Counted from the first letter of the stretch, positions 42,655 through 53,590 are shown. The stretch: 64,000 nt of DNA from Ignavibacteria bacterium (GCA_016719565.1 JADJYU010000003.1:62001-126000); one strand, 5' to 3'. The notes: a model not told the origin generated them from the letters alone. Numbers and translations: made by a program.

Positions 42655-45219
42655 TCAGGGCTTTAATGCGATTACAAAATTAGCTGCATTATTATCAGCA
42701 AATACTCCGTCAGACAGGTCGACTACTCCGTCGCCGTTCAGATCAGTTAAAACATTTCCCGATACAAAACCAAATGCATCATTGTCGATCAGACTTCCAT
42801 CTGAAATATCTACTGCGCCGTCACCATTTACATCTCCGCTGAATACTGCAAACCGGTTTGGAGCTGAGTTTACATTCTGCAGATTATTCCCGAATGCTTT
42901 GTTTGATGCGTTTGTAAAATCATAAGAATTTGAGATACCTGCGGTGTAATTTTCTCCGCCGTTTCTGCTCCACGTCTCAATTGAATTCTTATGTTTCATC
43001 TGATAATAATATACTCCCGAAGGCGCATTATTAAAGTCAAACACTCCCGTGAAATTCAATGTGTCTATTTCAGCAATGGCGGAATCAACTATCGCGTAAG
43101 GAGCGGCGCTGTTTCTTAAATATAATTTAACGGAATCTTTTCTATTCATTTTATCTGCAGTATATAAACCTTCGATTATTATCTTAACATTTGCAGGTAA
43201 CACTGAACCCGAAAGCGTCCACCTGGAAAAACTGTTAATGCCGCTGAGTGTGACTTTATTTCCTGAGATATCCGGGATCCCGCCCTGAGGCAGATAAGTC
43301 ACGCCGGCGTTTGTAGATTTAAACATTCCGAGTATTGCTTCGCTGTTGCCGTTAAGTTCGGATTCATCATAACTAAAATTCATAGTTGCATTCAGTCCGG
43401 AATTATTCGCAGGAGTTATATCAAAATTTCTTATAATAGAAGGAGATCCGTTTATGGTGACTGCAGCATGACTTCTTCTGACAGTAGTGGATCCCAGATT
43501 TGCTGAACTGGTAACAGTCAGTCCCAGACCGCCGAAATTATAATTGCTCGGATTTGAAACTGTTCTTGTGGTCTTTATCACACCTGTATTTCCTTTAACA
43601 GTATTACCGGAAGTTTCAGTTAATACTGCTGCAGCGTCAAGCGTAATTTCTTTTCCGTTCAGATCAATATCACCTGATATAATATTCAGGGAATCCGTTA
43701 CGTTGAAATTATTTCCGGCAATGGTTCCGCCAGGATTATTAATCTTTAATGAACGGTAAGTCAATGCGGTTATTACCTGACCGGGATCACCTGCATATTC
43801 TATGATCCCTCTGTTCTGATTCATTGTTCCGCTGATCACGATTGGGTTTGACGCTTTAAACTTTACTGTTGACCATAAGGGTGAAAAATAATCAAACCTT
43901 AATGTACTGCCTGAACTTACATTAATAGAATGCAGTGTATGATTATTCAAATATAGCGTAGTATTATTTTTTACAGTAAGCGATGGAGTTGTGATCCTGC
44001 CTGTATCTCCCAGTAGTATCGTAAATATGCCTTCTGAAAATAACAGTCTGCTTACCGAGATCACATTGTAATTATTAATGAAAGCCGCTTTTATTTCAAG
44101 CGTGCCGCTGCCTCCTACTGTGCCGCTGTTAGTAAGAGTCCCGCTGAGTTTTAAAGTATCGCCGGATAAAATATTCAGCGCTGAACCGTTCAATACATTT
44201 ACCGTTCCTGCGTTTATGATATTTGAAGTAAGCGAATTCAGAATGTTTGCTGTTCCGGAAACAGTATTTAAGATTGTTGTCATTGAACCGTTCTGTACAT
44301 CGATATTACCGCCGTTATAAAATAAACTTCCGTTATTTATATTTCCGAAACTGTATATAAAAATATTGCATGCAGCGGGGATAGTCAGATTTCTGCTGCC
44401 ACCGCTGAATAAAAGCATTGTACCGTTACAGTAAATATTCGAACTGTTAAAGCTCATGTTATTGGCAACTGTTAAAGTCTTAATAATGCCGATAGTCAGT
44501 ATCGAAATATTATTTGAGCCTTCTCCTGAGATAGTGAGATTTGAATCAATGGAAAGATGGTTTATATTAATGAGAGAATTATTACCAATGTTTCCCTTTG
44601 CAGATAAAATACCTGTGCCGCCTATGGTTCCGTTGTTGGTCAGAGTCAGTCTGGTTTCAACAGTATAGATACCGTTACAGGTGATCGTTCCGCCCGCATC
44701 TACGGTAACATCCTTTCTCAGTATCGATTTATAAAAGACATTGGAGCAGAAAATATTTGTACTGCCCGCGGAAGATTTAATTTTTAATTTCACATCGAAA
44801 TTAGAATTCCACATAAGATTTAGATCCATGACTCCGGAAGAAGCAGTCACGATAGTACCTGCTCCTGTAATATTTCCGTTACCAAATAACGTGAGGTCAG
44901 TTCCTGATTCATTTATAATTTCCAGCTCTATTCCGGAATTAATACTGAGACTGCCTCCGCTTTCGATAATTAGCTTACCGGCGGTTTTGTTTCCTGTCAG
45001 TGTAACTGTATGCGGACTTATGATCTTTATCTCATCATTATTATATGCGTCAGGCATTGCTGCAGCGGGATCCCAGCTTGAGCCGCCGTTTGTCGAAGTG
45101 ACCCACGTCGAAAGTGAATTCCAGTTTCCGGCAGCATTACTTTTGTAAATTAAGGAAGCTTGCAGTGAAGTTTGGGTAAGTATTATTATTACAAATGTGC
45201 AGAAGAATTTATAAACCAT
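42655..45219 (-). CDS. Secreted repeat-rich surface protein with dockerin-like C-terminal module
   Basis: The 854-residue protein has a signal peptide ending near 'SLQAS'. A domain starting 'AAGNWNSLSTWVTSTNGG' follows, then many Thr/Asn/Gly-rich beta-helix-like repeats such as 'LTLTNNGTIGGTGILSAKG' and 'LSGTLTNSGTVGGSGTLEI'. These resemble autotransporter or adhesin passenger regions. The last 190 residues form a module with 'VKIIIEGLYTADKMNRKDSV', 'APSGVYYYQMKHKNSIETW', 'SYDFTNASNKAFGNN' and two EF-hand-like loops ('GDVNGDGAVDISD' and 'TDLNGDGVVDLSD'), ending 'NAANFVIALKP'. The same module ends the neighbouring GH9 enzyme. It probably governs surface attachment, though its partner is unknown. 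About 190 bases separate it from the GH9 gene. Confidence 0.75.
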   Translation of the reverse strand: MVYKFFCTFVIIILTQTSLQASLIYKSNAAGNWNSLSTWVTSTNGGSSWDPAAAMPDAYNNDEIKIISPHTVTLTGNKTAGKLIIESGGSLSINSGIELEIINESGTDLTLFGNGNITGAGTIVTASSGVMDLNLMWNSNFDVKLKIKSSAGSTNIFCSNVFYKSILRKDVTVDAGGTITCNGIYTVETRLTLTNNGTIGGTGILSAKGNIGNNSLININHLSIDSNLTISGEGSNNISILTIGIIKTLTVANNMSFNSSNIYCNGTMLLFSGGSRNLTIPAACNIFIYSFGNINNGSLFYNGGNIDVQNGSMTTILNTVSGTANILNSLTSNIINAGTVNVLNGSALNILSGDTLKLSGTLTNSGTVGGSGTLEIKAAFINNYNVISVSRLLFSEGIFTILLGDTGRITTPSLTVKNNTTLYLNNHTLHSINVSSGSTLRFDYFSPLWSTVKFKASNPIVISGTMNQNRGIIEYAGDPGQVITALTYRSLKINNPGGTIAGNNFNVTDSLNIISGDIDLNGKEITLDAAAVLTETSGNTVKGNTGVIKTTRTVSNPSNYNFGGLGLTVTSSANLGSTTVRRSHAAVTINGSPSIIRNFDITPANNSGLNATMNFSYDESELNGNSEAILGMFKSTNAGVTYLPQGGIPDISGNKVTLSGINSFSRWTLSGSVLPANVKIIIEGLYTADKMNRKDSVKLYLRNSAAPYAIVDSAIAEIDTLNFTGVFDFNNAPSGVYYYQMKHKNSIETWSRNGGENYTAGISNSYDFTNASNKAFGNNLQNVNSAPNRFAVFSGDVNGDGAVDISDGSLIDNDAFGFVSGNVLTDLNGDGVVDLSDGVFADNNAANFVIALKP

Positions 45220-45415
45220 ATATGCTTTTAAAATTTTTTTAAATAAACAGAACTTTAAAAAGCCTTAATTCTCCTTATCAAAATTTAGGGTGTATAAAGA
45301 TAAGCTATTTTAAAAATATAAACTAATTATTTTTCAAATGGTATTAGAAGTAAACTGGTGTAATAGACTCAACCATTCAAATTTAGACTCGTGGTATTTG
45401 AAGTATCTATTGTCG

Positions 45416-47870
45416 CTAAGGTCTAATAATCGCAATAAAAGCGAAAGCATTATTTTCCGCAATTAGATAATCCGCAATATCAGTAAGTCCGTCGCCGTTC
45501 AGATCAGTATTAATATATCCTGTAAGAAATATCGCTGCATCATTATCAATTAAACTCAGATCCGAAAGATCAATAGCATCATCTCCGTTTACGTCTCCGC
45601 TGTAAACTGCATAAAGCTCAGGTGAAGTATCTGCCTGTATTAAATTATTACCGAACGCCGCAGCAGATGAATTTGTAAAATCATACGAAACTGAATTTCC
45701 CGAAATTACAATCTCAGCATCTGCGCTCCACGTCTCAAGAGAATTTCTGTGTTCAATCACAAAAATAGTATGAACCTGTCTGCACTGTCTCAAAAAAGAA
45801 CTCTCCTGAAAATGTCACGGAGTCAATTACAGAGTAAGAAGAATCAGCAGCCCCATAAGGTGTATTCTGATTTCTTAAAATAAGTTTGACCGTATCCCGC
45901 AGATTTAATGTATGTTCAAACTCAGAATAAATTCCCTGAACAATAATTTTAATATCAACTGAAGTCTGCGCGGATATAAATGAAGATAGAAGATGAACAT
46001 ACGCCGCCTGCGTATAAATGCCCGGTTCGGTAATTGTCCATGAATTCTGCGGCCAGCTTGTATTCCAGTCTTTATAAGACTTCTGGATCGGCTGACCAAG
46101 CGGCGGAGTTACAAGTGACGGACTGCATAATGGATTACTCCCGCCGCAGCCGTTAGGACAGCAAAAGTCCAGTGAGTATGAAGGATTTACTCCGCCCGCA
46201 ATAAAACCGGGAGCCGGACCGTAAACAGAAGTACCAACTTTGTCCCATAACGCGCTGCCGTCTTCAAACCATGCATGATAAACTTCGTTAATGGAATTCT
46301 CCGCGCCGTAAGCCGACATGTTTGTCAGATAACAAAATGCTGTCGGATTGACACCGTGAAAATAATTTATGTAACCGAGCGCTGCATTTCTATAATTTGT
46401 ATTGCTTAGTGTATCGAGTTTGTAAGTTATCATATTATTAAACATAACTCCCTGCCTCGCCTTTGTAGTATTGCTTCCCCATGTATAATTCTGATTGGAA
46501 ATGTATGACCTGTAAGCATCTGTATTATTCAGATATGCGGGTAAGTTATCTGCATTATTTGTCTTCATCGAATTTCTGTAAGCATTACGTATCGAATTTC
46601 CGACAGATGAAGAAATTCCGCCGAGAGATGAATAATACAGTAGCATATTCTGCTGTGCGCATTCAAAGGGATAAGCATATCCCCATTGAAGAAGATGCAT
46701 CTGTGAATAATTACTTTCGAAAAAAGTTTTATATGCTGAGTTACCCGTCAGGTGATAAAGGTAAACGGAAGCAGAAAGTTTTCTTACAAGCCTTTCATAA
46801 GCGCTGACTTCCTGCTCTCCTGCGCCGATGATCCCCGTATTATAAAAAGTAACTGAAGCATTTGCAGCTCCCCAGTTCCAGGCGTTTATTGCTGCATTCA
46901 TAAGTGTGTCAGTGTATGCAGTCTGTCCTATGCTGCTGAACTGAACTGCAGCAAGCGCAAATATTGATGCGGCGGTAAAAGTTGCTGAAGTGGTAGCCGG
47001 TCCGTAAAATCTCTGAGCGTTATCAGCCGAAGGCGGACTTGCCGAACTGAAATTCATGACTCCGACTATAGATAAAACTGAGCCGTTTCCATTCTGCATC
47101 TTCAGCAGCCAGTCAAGTTCATATTTTATTTCATTTAAAATATCCGGAATACCGTTTCCCGATTCAGGGATATTCAGAGCATCAGTCCATACTTCAGGAT
47201 TTTCTTTGTATGCAAGCAGCAGATCTGTCATAGCGTCAAATGTAAAATTGACATATTTATTATAATCGCCCGCATCATGCCAGCCGCCGGATAAATTTTT
47301 CGAAGTGGAAATATTATTATTATTGTATAGCCTGCAGTCCCTATCCTGCAGCGCGCCTTTGTGACACTCACTGTCTGTCCATCCCGTTTGAGCATAAGGA
47401 AGAGATTTAGATGAGCCGCATCTCTGATAATAAAAAGTTCTTAAAGTCTGTCTCAGAGCATTCTCATATATATTTTCACTTATCTCAAATCTGTAAGATG
47501 CGGCGTTGTTCAATGAATCATAAATGTAGTAAGAGCCGGAAGCGCTGACAGAAGTGAAATCAAACCACCATACTTTATCCCCGCTTTGCGAATGAGTCGC
47601 TCCGCCATTCCATTGAGTGATCGCAGCTGAATAAACAGTTACATCATCATTCCATCTTTTTACTTTATAAATATTTCCCGGCGTGAACGGATCATTGCTG
47701 TTATAACCCGTAACCGGATTACTGATGACTGCGACTTTTCTGTCAGACGGTCTGTAACCGAACTGATCTGTTTTAATGTGATTGTCTGTATTGGAAGGAA
47801 CTGCCCCTGACTTTTCCGAAACTATTATAAATAAAATAATAGTCAGGAATAGTTTTAGTATTCTTATCAT
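45416..47870 (-). CDS. Secreted GH9 glycoside hydrolase with dockerin-like module (one frame break)
   Basis: Two frames (47870-45753 and 45793-45416) join when one T is removed from the run near 45765, giving 'GSYYFVIEHRNSLETW'. After the signal peptide comes an N-terminal Ig-like CelD_N domain ('IKTDQFGYRPSDRKVAVIS'). The catalytic (alpha/alpha)6 domain has the nucleophile/base block 'GGWHDAGDYNKYV', 'NPTAFCYLTNM', 'VNPSYSLDFCCPN' and the acid region 'SWTITEPGIYTQAAYV'. The family is endoglucanase/cellobiohydrolase-like and acts on beta-1,4-glucans. The C-terminus carries the same Ig-like plus dockerin-like module as its neighbour ('GDVNGDDAIDLSD', 'TDLNGDGLTDIAD', ending 'FIAIIRP'). The pair suggests extracellular polysaccharide use. 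Confidence 0.88.
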
Positions 47871-48033
47871 TCTACAAGAGTATTTTTGAATTAGATAAAA
47901 TTGGGGTTATGTGAAAATAAAACTCAGCAGTATAAAAAAACAGTAATTTATTTTAGCAATAAAATATCTTTCTGTACACAACAATTTTTTTACTTAAGCC
48001 TGTTAAATGTGTTTGATTTGGTAATCAGAACAT

Positions 48034-48295
48034 ACATCCCGGAGGGATGTGATATTGGTAGCAATTTATGAAACGAATGTCATTTCAGTCCCGTCAGGGA
48101 CGAAATATTGTACTGTTTCGGTTCTTTAAAATATATCTCTCATCTAAACCAATTTTAAAAGCTTTCAGATAAGCTATGTATTCTTCTGTAAATAATGTTT
48201 AATACCGTCCCTGACGGGACTCTACCAATATATAGTCCCTACGGGACAAAAACTCTTTCTCTCATTTTACTACCATTATCGAGTCCCTACGGGAC
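48034..48295. repeat. Five REP-like palindromes in a 555-base gene-free stretch
   Basis: The gene-free interval 47871-48426 holds five short perfect or near-perfect palindromes: ACATCCC-GGA-GGGATGT (48034-48050), GTCCCGTCAGGGAC (48088-48101), GTCCCTGACGGGAC (48207-48220, the inverted copy of the previous one), GTCCCTACGGGAC (48235-48247) and the same again (48283-48295). They share a GGGAC core and resemble REP elements that are mobilised by RAYT transposases, but no such gene is in the window. The rest of the interval shows nothing else that I can support. Confidence 0.75.
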
Positions 48296-48426
48296 CTAGT
48301 TATATAAATCAAATTCACTTTTATCACGTCTGATTGCATACAATAAAAATTGGTGTTTACAGAAAAAATATCTATACCCGAAAATACTGAATATGATTAT
48401 TTAAAATGATTGCTATGGAATATTTA

Positions 48427-49557
48427 TCACTCAAGTTTTTTGCGGAATCTCAGAGAGCTGACTGTAAGAATTGCAGCGCCCATCAGAAAGAGTGTCAGCA
48501 GATCTTTCCAGAGTTCGCTGAAGCCGAGACCTTTTAAAACTATACCTCTTATAATTGTAATGAAATATTTCAGCGGAATGAGATATGTCAGATACTGAAT
48601 AGCTTCAGGCATACTGTCTATCGGAAATGCAAATCCTGATAAAAAGATCATTGGCATTATAACGAGAAATGCAGACGTTATCATTGCCTGCTGCTGCGTC
48701 CTTGATATTGTAGATACAAATAATCCCAGACCGAGTGTGGACAGCATGAATACAAATGAACATACAAATAAAAATGTCACGCTTCCTTTCACTTCAATCC
48801 CAAACCAGAATCTCATTACTGAAAGTACCAGGATAATAGATACAAACCCTAATATTGTAAACGGAACTAACTTTCCGACGATCATCTGATAAGGTCTTAT
48901 TGGTGTAACTATAAGCTGCTCAAGTGTACCGACTTCCCTTTCTTTCACGATCGCAAGAGAAGTCATATTTATCGTAATGATTATCAGTATCAGTCCCACT
49001 ATACTCGGCAGCATGAAGTTTCTCGTAGTAAGATTCGGATTATACCAGACACGCGTCTCGGGAATGATCATTCCGGCAAGTGATCGCTTAAGTCCCGACC
49101 TCTCCTGTATTTCAGCGGTTATCTCTGATGAGAAATTATTCAGAATATTCAGAATGTAACCTGATGCAATCGATGCTTTGTTACCGTCTGATCCGTCAAA
49201 AATTATCTGAATGTCTGCTGTTCTCCGGTTCATAATGTTTTTTTCAAAGTCATCCGGTATTACAATTCCGCAGAGAACTCTGCCGTCATCCAGAGCTTTT
49301 TCCAGATCATCATAATTCGCTGTAAAGTCATTGAACTTAAAAAATCCTGATCCTTCCATATCTCTCAGCAGTTCCCTGCTCTTGCCCGATTTGTCCATAT
49401 CATACACTGCTGTATTAACATAATTAAGATCACGGTTTGCAGCATATCCCAAAAATACAAGCTGAACTATTGGAGCGATTAGTACTATTACGAACATCTT
49501 CGGGTCTCTTAAAAACTGTCTGAATTCTTTATTTATAAATAGTCTTATTATTTTCAT
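48427..49557 (-). CDS. ABC-2 type permease (YbhR-like)
   Basis: The 376-residue protein has the ABC2_membrane_3 layout: one N-terminal helix ('MFVIVLIAPIVQLVFLGYA'), a large extracytoplasmic loop of about 150 residues, then five C-terminal helices containing 'LTRNFMLPSIVGLILIIITI', 'VKEREVGTLEQLIVTPI' and 'LSGFAFPIDSMPEAIQYLTY'. It pairs with the preceding permease to form a heterodimeric channel. The start codon overlaps the end of the upstream permease gene by 4 bases. It is the last gene of the TetR-led efflux operon, followed by the REP-rich interval. Confidence 0.9.
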   Translation of the reverse strand: MKIIRLFINKEFRQFLRDPKMFVIVLIAPIVQLVFLGYAANRDLNYVNTAVYDMDKSGKSRELLRDMEGSGFFKFNDFTANYDDLEKALDDGRVLCGIVIPDDFEKNIMNRRTADIQIIFDGSDGNKASIASGYILNILNNFSSEITAEIQERSGLKRSLAGMIIPETRVWYNPNLTTRNFMLPSIVGLILIIITINMTSLAIVKEREVGTLEQLIVTPIRPYQMIVGKLVPFTILGFVSIILVLSVMRFWFGIEVKGSVTFLFVCSFVFMLSTLGLGLFVSTISRTQQQAMITSAFLVIMPMIFLSGFAFPIDSMPEAIQYLTYLIPLKYFITIIRGIVLKGLGFSELWKDLLTLFLMGAAILTVSSLRFRKKLE

Positions 49558-50684
49558 GTCATCTGTTCCCGCTTAATTCTTATCGCTGATATAAAAATAA
49601 ATATGGCTGAAAATATCAGTAGAAAATATATCTGATCAATATATACCGATAACTCAGTTCCTTTAATAAGTATGTTCCTTAAAATAATTATGAAATACTT
49701 TGACGGAGTAATATTCGATAACAGCTGTATAAAATACGGCATGCTTTCTATCGGGAAAATAAATCCCGAGAATATAATAGTCGGAAGCTGAGAGATCAGC
49801 TGAGATATCTGAAACGCCACCTGCTGTGATTCAGCAATTGTAGAAATAAAAACTCCCATGCTGAGGGTAGCCAGTAAATAGCAGACCGTTCCAATGAACA
49901 GATCCATATAACTGCCTTTTACTTCCACACCAAAGAGTATGCCTCCCATTAATAATATACTCGCCGCAATAAACAGAGACAGTATCAGATATGGCGTGAT
50001 CTTTCCGAGTATAAGCTGCAGCGAAGAGACCGGAGAAATTCTGATCTGCTCAATGGTGCTGAATTCTTTTTCCCTGACGAGCGAAATGGAAGTAAGTATA
50101 ACTGTAATAATAATAAGTATCATTGCGATAAGTCCGGGTATAAAAAACAATGTCGAGTCGAGATCTTTGTTATACCAGAACTGCATTTCAGCATTTAAGG
50201 GAGTGACTGATTTGATTCCCTTCCGGGAAAGTTCTTCCGTAACTATTTTACTATTGAACTGATAAGTCACAGCAAGTAAATAATTCTGTACAATACCCGC
50301 TGTGCTTGCATCCACGCCGTCCACTATATACTGGATCATCACATTCTTATCGGACTGAATTTCCTTTTCAAAGTTATCGGGGATAACTATCGCTGCATAT
50401 ATTTTTCCGTTGTTTAAAAGTTCGTTAACTTCATTATCATTTCTTATATGATCCGTTATTGTAAAATATGCAGAAGCGTCGAGACTGCTGAGATATTTTC
50501 TCGAAGTTTCGGAATTATCCTTATCAAATACTCCGAGCTTTATATTTTCAACATCTATTGATATTGCATATCCGAATAAAGCAAGCAGAGAAACAGGCAG
50601 TAAAAAAATTATCAGCAGACTTCTTTTATCCCTGAAGATCTGTCTGAATTCTTTTACTGATATTGAAATTATTCTCGTGAACAT
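49554..50684 (-). CDS. ABC-2 type permease (YbhS-like)
   Basis: This 376-residue permease has the same layout as its neighbour: an N-terminal helix ('SLLIIFLLPVSLLALFGYA'), a long external loop, and a C-terminal five-helix block with 'SLVREKEFSTIEQIRISPV' and 'FSGFIFPIESMPYFIQLLSN'. The two permeases are diverged paralogues and probably act together. It overlaps the upstream ATPase gene by one base and the downstream permease by four, which is typical of tight translational coupling. In the E. coli ybhGFSR system the comparable pair exports drugs or cations such as Na+; the substrate here is unknown. Confidence 0.9.
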   Translation of the reverse strand: MFTRIISISVKEFRQIFRDKRSLLIIFLLPVSLLALFGYAISIDVENIKLGVFDKDNSETSRKYLSSLDASAYFTITDHIRNDNEVNELLNNGKIYAAIVIPDNFEKEIQSDKNVMIQYIVDGVDASTAGIVQNYLLAVTYQFNSKIVTEELSRKGIKSVTPLNAEMQFWYNKDLDSTLFFIPGLIAMILIIITVILTSISLVREKEFSTIEQIRISPVSSLQLILGKITPYLILSLFIAASILLMGGILFGVEVKGSYMDLFIGTVCYLLATLSMGVFISTIAESQQVAFQISQLISQLPTIIFSGFIFPIESMPYFIQLLSNITPSKYFIIILRNILIKGTELSVYIDQIYFLLIFSAIFIFISAIRIKREQMT

Positions 50685-51625
50685 TACTCTCTTCTTTCAA
50701 GCAGATTAAGGAATACATCTTCTAGGGAAGGTAGAATAGTATTGATCTTCACCTTGTCCTGCTTACCGGTCTTTTCAGAAATAGATCTCTTTATTATATC
50801 AAGCTCTTCACTGTTTTCAGAATATTTTTTTTTGAGAATAAGATGAATTGAATTTCCGAATACCGAGACATTTTGCGAATAGTCTTCATCTGAAAGTAAT
50901 TCAGTAACTGCTATTGTATCATCACAGATTATTTCAAGGACAGTACTTTCAATGAACTCTTCCTTTAGTTCTGCGGGACTTCCGGATGCAATAAGTTTAC
51001 CGGCGTTGATCAGTATTATTCTGTTACAGAATTCCGCTTCATCCAGATAATGAGTAGTAACAAATACTGTCATACCTTTGTCGGAAATTTCGTGAATGAG
51101 ATCCCAGAATTTTCTTCTCGACACCGGATCGACTCCGCCTGTCGGTTCGTCAAGGAATACGATCTTCGGCTCATGCATTACCGCCGCGCCGAGAGCAAGT
51201 CTTTGCTTGAATCCGACCGACAGTGTCGATGTCAGTATGTTCCCTTTATTCTCCAGTCCGGAAATATTTAACGCCCAGTCTTTTCTCTTTTCAAGTATGC
51301 TGCCTTCAAGTCCGTAAATACCTCCGAAGAAATTGAGATTTTCATTTACTGTCAGATCACCGTAAAGAGAAAACTTCTGTGACATATAGCCGATATTTTT
51401 TTTTACGTTTTCGGGATCTTTGTCAATGCTGAATCCGCTAACAAGCGCATCACCTGAAGTAGGCTCCAGTATTCCGCAAAGCATTTTGATTGTAGTGGAC
51501 TTTCCCGCTCCGTTTGCACCGAGAAATCCGAATATCTCTCCTTTATATACATCAAAGCTGATATCATTTACAGAAATGAAGTCACCAAATTTCTTTGTAA
51601 GATTTTTTACTTCGATTGATTTCAA
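50684..51625 (-). CDS. ABC transporter ATP-binding protein (second of two)
   Basis: The 313-residue nucleotide-binding subunit has Walker A 'GANGAGKSTTIKML', the Q-loop at 'IGYMSQKFSLYGDLTV', the signature 'LSVGFKQRLALG' (V replaces the usual first G of LSGG), Walker B 'KIVFLDEPTGGVDP' and the H-loop 'VTTHYLDEAEFC'. A C-terminal extension of about 80 residues ends in 'LPSLEDVFLNLLE', as in DrrA/YbhF-type ATPases of drug and lipid exporters. It lies 18 bases downstream of the first ATPase gene. The split ATPases here match the two halves of the fused YbhF protein. Confidence 0.9.
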   Translation of the reverse strand: MKSIEVKNLTKKFGDFISVNDISFDVYKGEIFGFLGANGAGKSTTIKMLCGILEPTSGDALVSGFSIDKDPENVKKNIGYMSQKFSLYGDLTVNENLNFFGGIYGLEGSILEKRKDWALNISGLENKGNILTSTLSVGFKQRLALGAAVMHEPKIVFLDEPTGGVDPVSRRKFWDLIHEISDKGMTVFVTTHYLDEAEFCNRIILINAGKLIASGSPAELKEEFIESTVLEIICDDTIAVTELLSDEDYSQNVSVFGNSIHLILKKKYSENSEELDIIKRSISEKTGKQDKVKINTILPSLEDVFLNLLERRE

Positions 51626-51643
51626 ACTATTGAAGTTAAAATT

Positions 51644-52562
51644 TTAAGCATTGCTGCTTTCCATTAATTCTATGAAAACATTTTCAAGAGAAGGAAGCTT
51701 CATTCGTATGTCACTCACAACTATATTATTTTTCTCAAGCATTTCACTGATCTGATTGACATCAGGCGGATCTCCTTTAAAAAATTAAATTCAGTCTGTC
51801 GCCGAACATCTGAACATCGGATCTTACATTTTTTTTAAGAATTTTATAAGCGTCTCTTACAGGGATGCACACAATTTCCATAACAGTCATATTCAGTGCA
51901 GCTTTTATTTCAGCAGGTGTTCCTTCCGAAATAAGTTTACCGTTATTCATCATTACTATATAATTGAATCTTTCCGCCTCATCCATATAAGGAGTTGAGA
52001 TGAGGATCGTGATATTCTCCTTTAAAAGTCCGGACAGAATTATCCAGAACTCTCTGCGCGAGACGGGATCAACCCCTGTAGTTGGTTCATCTAAAAATAT
52101 AATTTTAGGTCTGTAAATCAGCGTACAAGCGAGCGCAAGTTTCTGCTTCATCCCGCCGGAAAGTTTACCCGCCTGAAAATGCCTGAAATCTTTTAACCTT
52201 GTAAACTGCAGAAGTTCATCTCTTCTTGTCTGATAATTTTTCACTCCGTGAATATCAGCTATGAATTCAATATTCTCATCGACTGTGAGATCAGTATATA
52301 GACTGAACTTCTGCGACAGATAGCCGATCTCATTTTTAATTTTACCTTTACTACCTGCAGATTCAATTCCGCTGAAATCCACTTCTCCTGAATCCGCTTT
52401 CAGAAGTCCGCACATTATCCTTATCAGCGTAGTCTTGCCGGCTCCGTCCGGTCCTACAAGTCCGAAGATTTTATTTTTCTTTATGTTAAAACTTATATCA
52501 TTAAGGGCGGTAACCTCTCCGAATTTTTTCATTATATTTTTTACGCTGACTGCTGTATCCAT
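51644..52562 (-). CDS. ABC transporter ATP-binding protein (first of two; one frame break)
   Basis: Walker A is 'GPDGAGKTTLIRIM', the signature 'LSGGMKQKLALA', Walker B 'KIIFLDEPTTGVDP' and the switch region 'ISTPYMDEAERF', where Pro replaces the usual His (STPY instead of STHY). Loss of that catalytic His suggests a degenerate ATPase site, with the second subunit supplying the active one. The frame breaks in a T run near 51781. Removing one T restores a further 44 or so residues ending 'KLPSLENVFIELME', the standard C-terminus, with the stop at 51644-51646. The start ATG lies one base after the stop of the HlyD gene. Confidence 0.87.
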
Positions 52563-52563
52563 T

Positions 52564-53569
52564 TTACTGTTCAGTTAAAATTATCTCAGCATCAGCAGGC
52601 ATTCCGGATTTCAGTTCATAAAGTTCATTCGGAATCCTGATCTTTATTCCGAATACTAATTTCGTTCTCTCTTCCTTTGTCTGAATATTCTTTGGAGTAA
52701 ATTCAGCTTCAGCTGAAATATAAATTACTTCACCTGTATATTTTTTCCCGGGATATGTATCGTTAGTGATCTCAGCTTTCTGACCTGTCTTAATTCTTCC
52801 AAGCTGCTGCTCCGTCACATAAATATAAAGATCTACAACTTTCAGATCGGCTATATTCAGTATGGATGAACCCGTTGTAACAAACTCGCCCGGCTCGGCA
52901 AGTTTCTTGGTTATAATACCTTCGAGCGGAGATCTTACCGTGCAGTCTTCTATATTTTTTTCTGATGAGATCAGCATTAGCCTGACTCCTGTTTAGATTC
53001 GCCCTTGCCGATTCTATCTCTTCTTTTCTGACAATTGTTTTTACCTTCTTAAGATTTTCTTCAGCGATATTAAGCTGATTTAATCTGAGCTCATAAATTG
53101 TTTTTGCATCATCATATGCTTTTTCAGTGCCTGATCCGGATTCAAATAAATTCCCGAATCTTTTCATGTCTGACTCCGCCTGAGTGAGATTGATCTCAGC
53201 ATTGGTTACACCGTCCTCAGCGATTAAAATATCTTCCGTTCTCGCTCCCTGCAGCAGCAAATTCAGCTGCGCTTCCGCCTGCCTGACTGAAGCAAGCGCC
53301 TGTCTGAGCTGTATGTCAAGAAGGTCGTGATCTATAATAAATAAAATATCATTTGTCTTAACCATATCCCCCTCTCTGACAAATATTTCTTTTATCTGAC
53401 CTGGAGTCTTTGAGCTGATCACTATATCAGTGGCTTCGATATTTCCTGATCCGGAAATTTCATTTTTATTTTCCTCATCAGCACAACCGGTAAACGCTGC
53501 TCCGGATATTATAGAAGCAAGAATATATCCGGTAAAAAATATTATTAATTTAAAATTGTTTTTTTTCAT
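52564..53569 (-). CDS. HlyD-family membrane fusion protein (YbhG-like; one frame break)
   Basis: Two frames (53569-52790 and 52977-52564) join near 52965 to give 'SQANADLISSEKNIEDCTV' and a protein of about 335 residues. It has a lipoprotein-like leader ('ISGAAFTGCADEE'), a first biotinyl-lipoyl half ('KTPGQIKEIFVREGDMVKTN'), a long coiled-coil hairpin with 'RQALASVRQAEAQLNLLLQG', and the second half ('VRSPLEGIITKKLAEPGEF'), then a beta-barrel domain. It would link the inner-membrane ABC transporter to an outer-membrane duct, perhaps a TolC protein encoded elsewhere. It lies 21 bases after the TetR gene and directly before the ATPases. Confidence 0.88.
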
Positions 53570-53590
53570 ATCAGACTGCTTTAAGACTAA

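Noticed and set aside
46481..46807. Plus-strand open frame of 108 codons inside the GH9 gene
   Set aside because: It lies fully antisense to strongly conserved GH9 sequence and has no recognisable domain.
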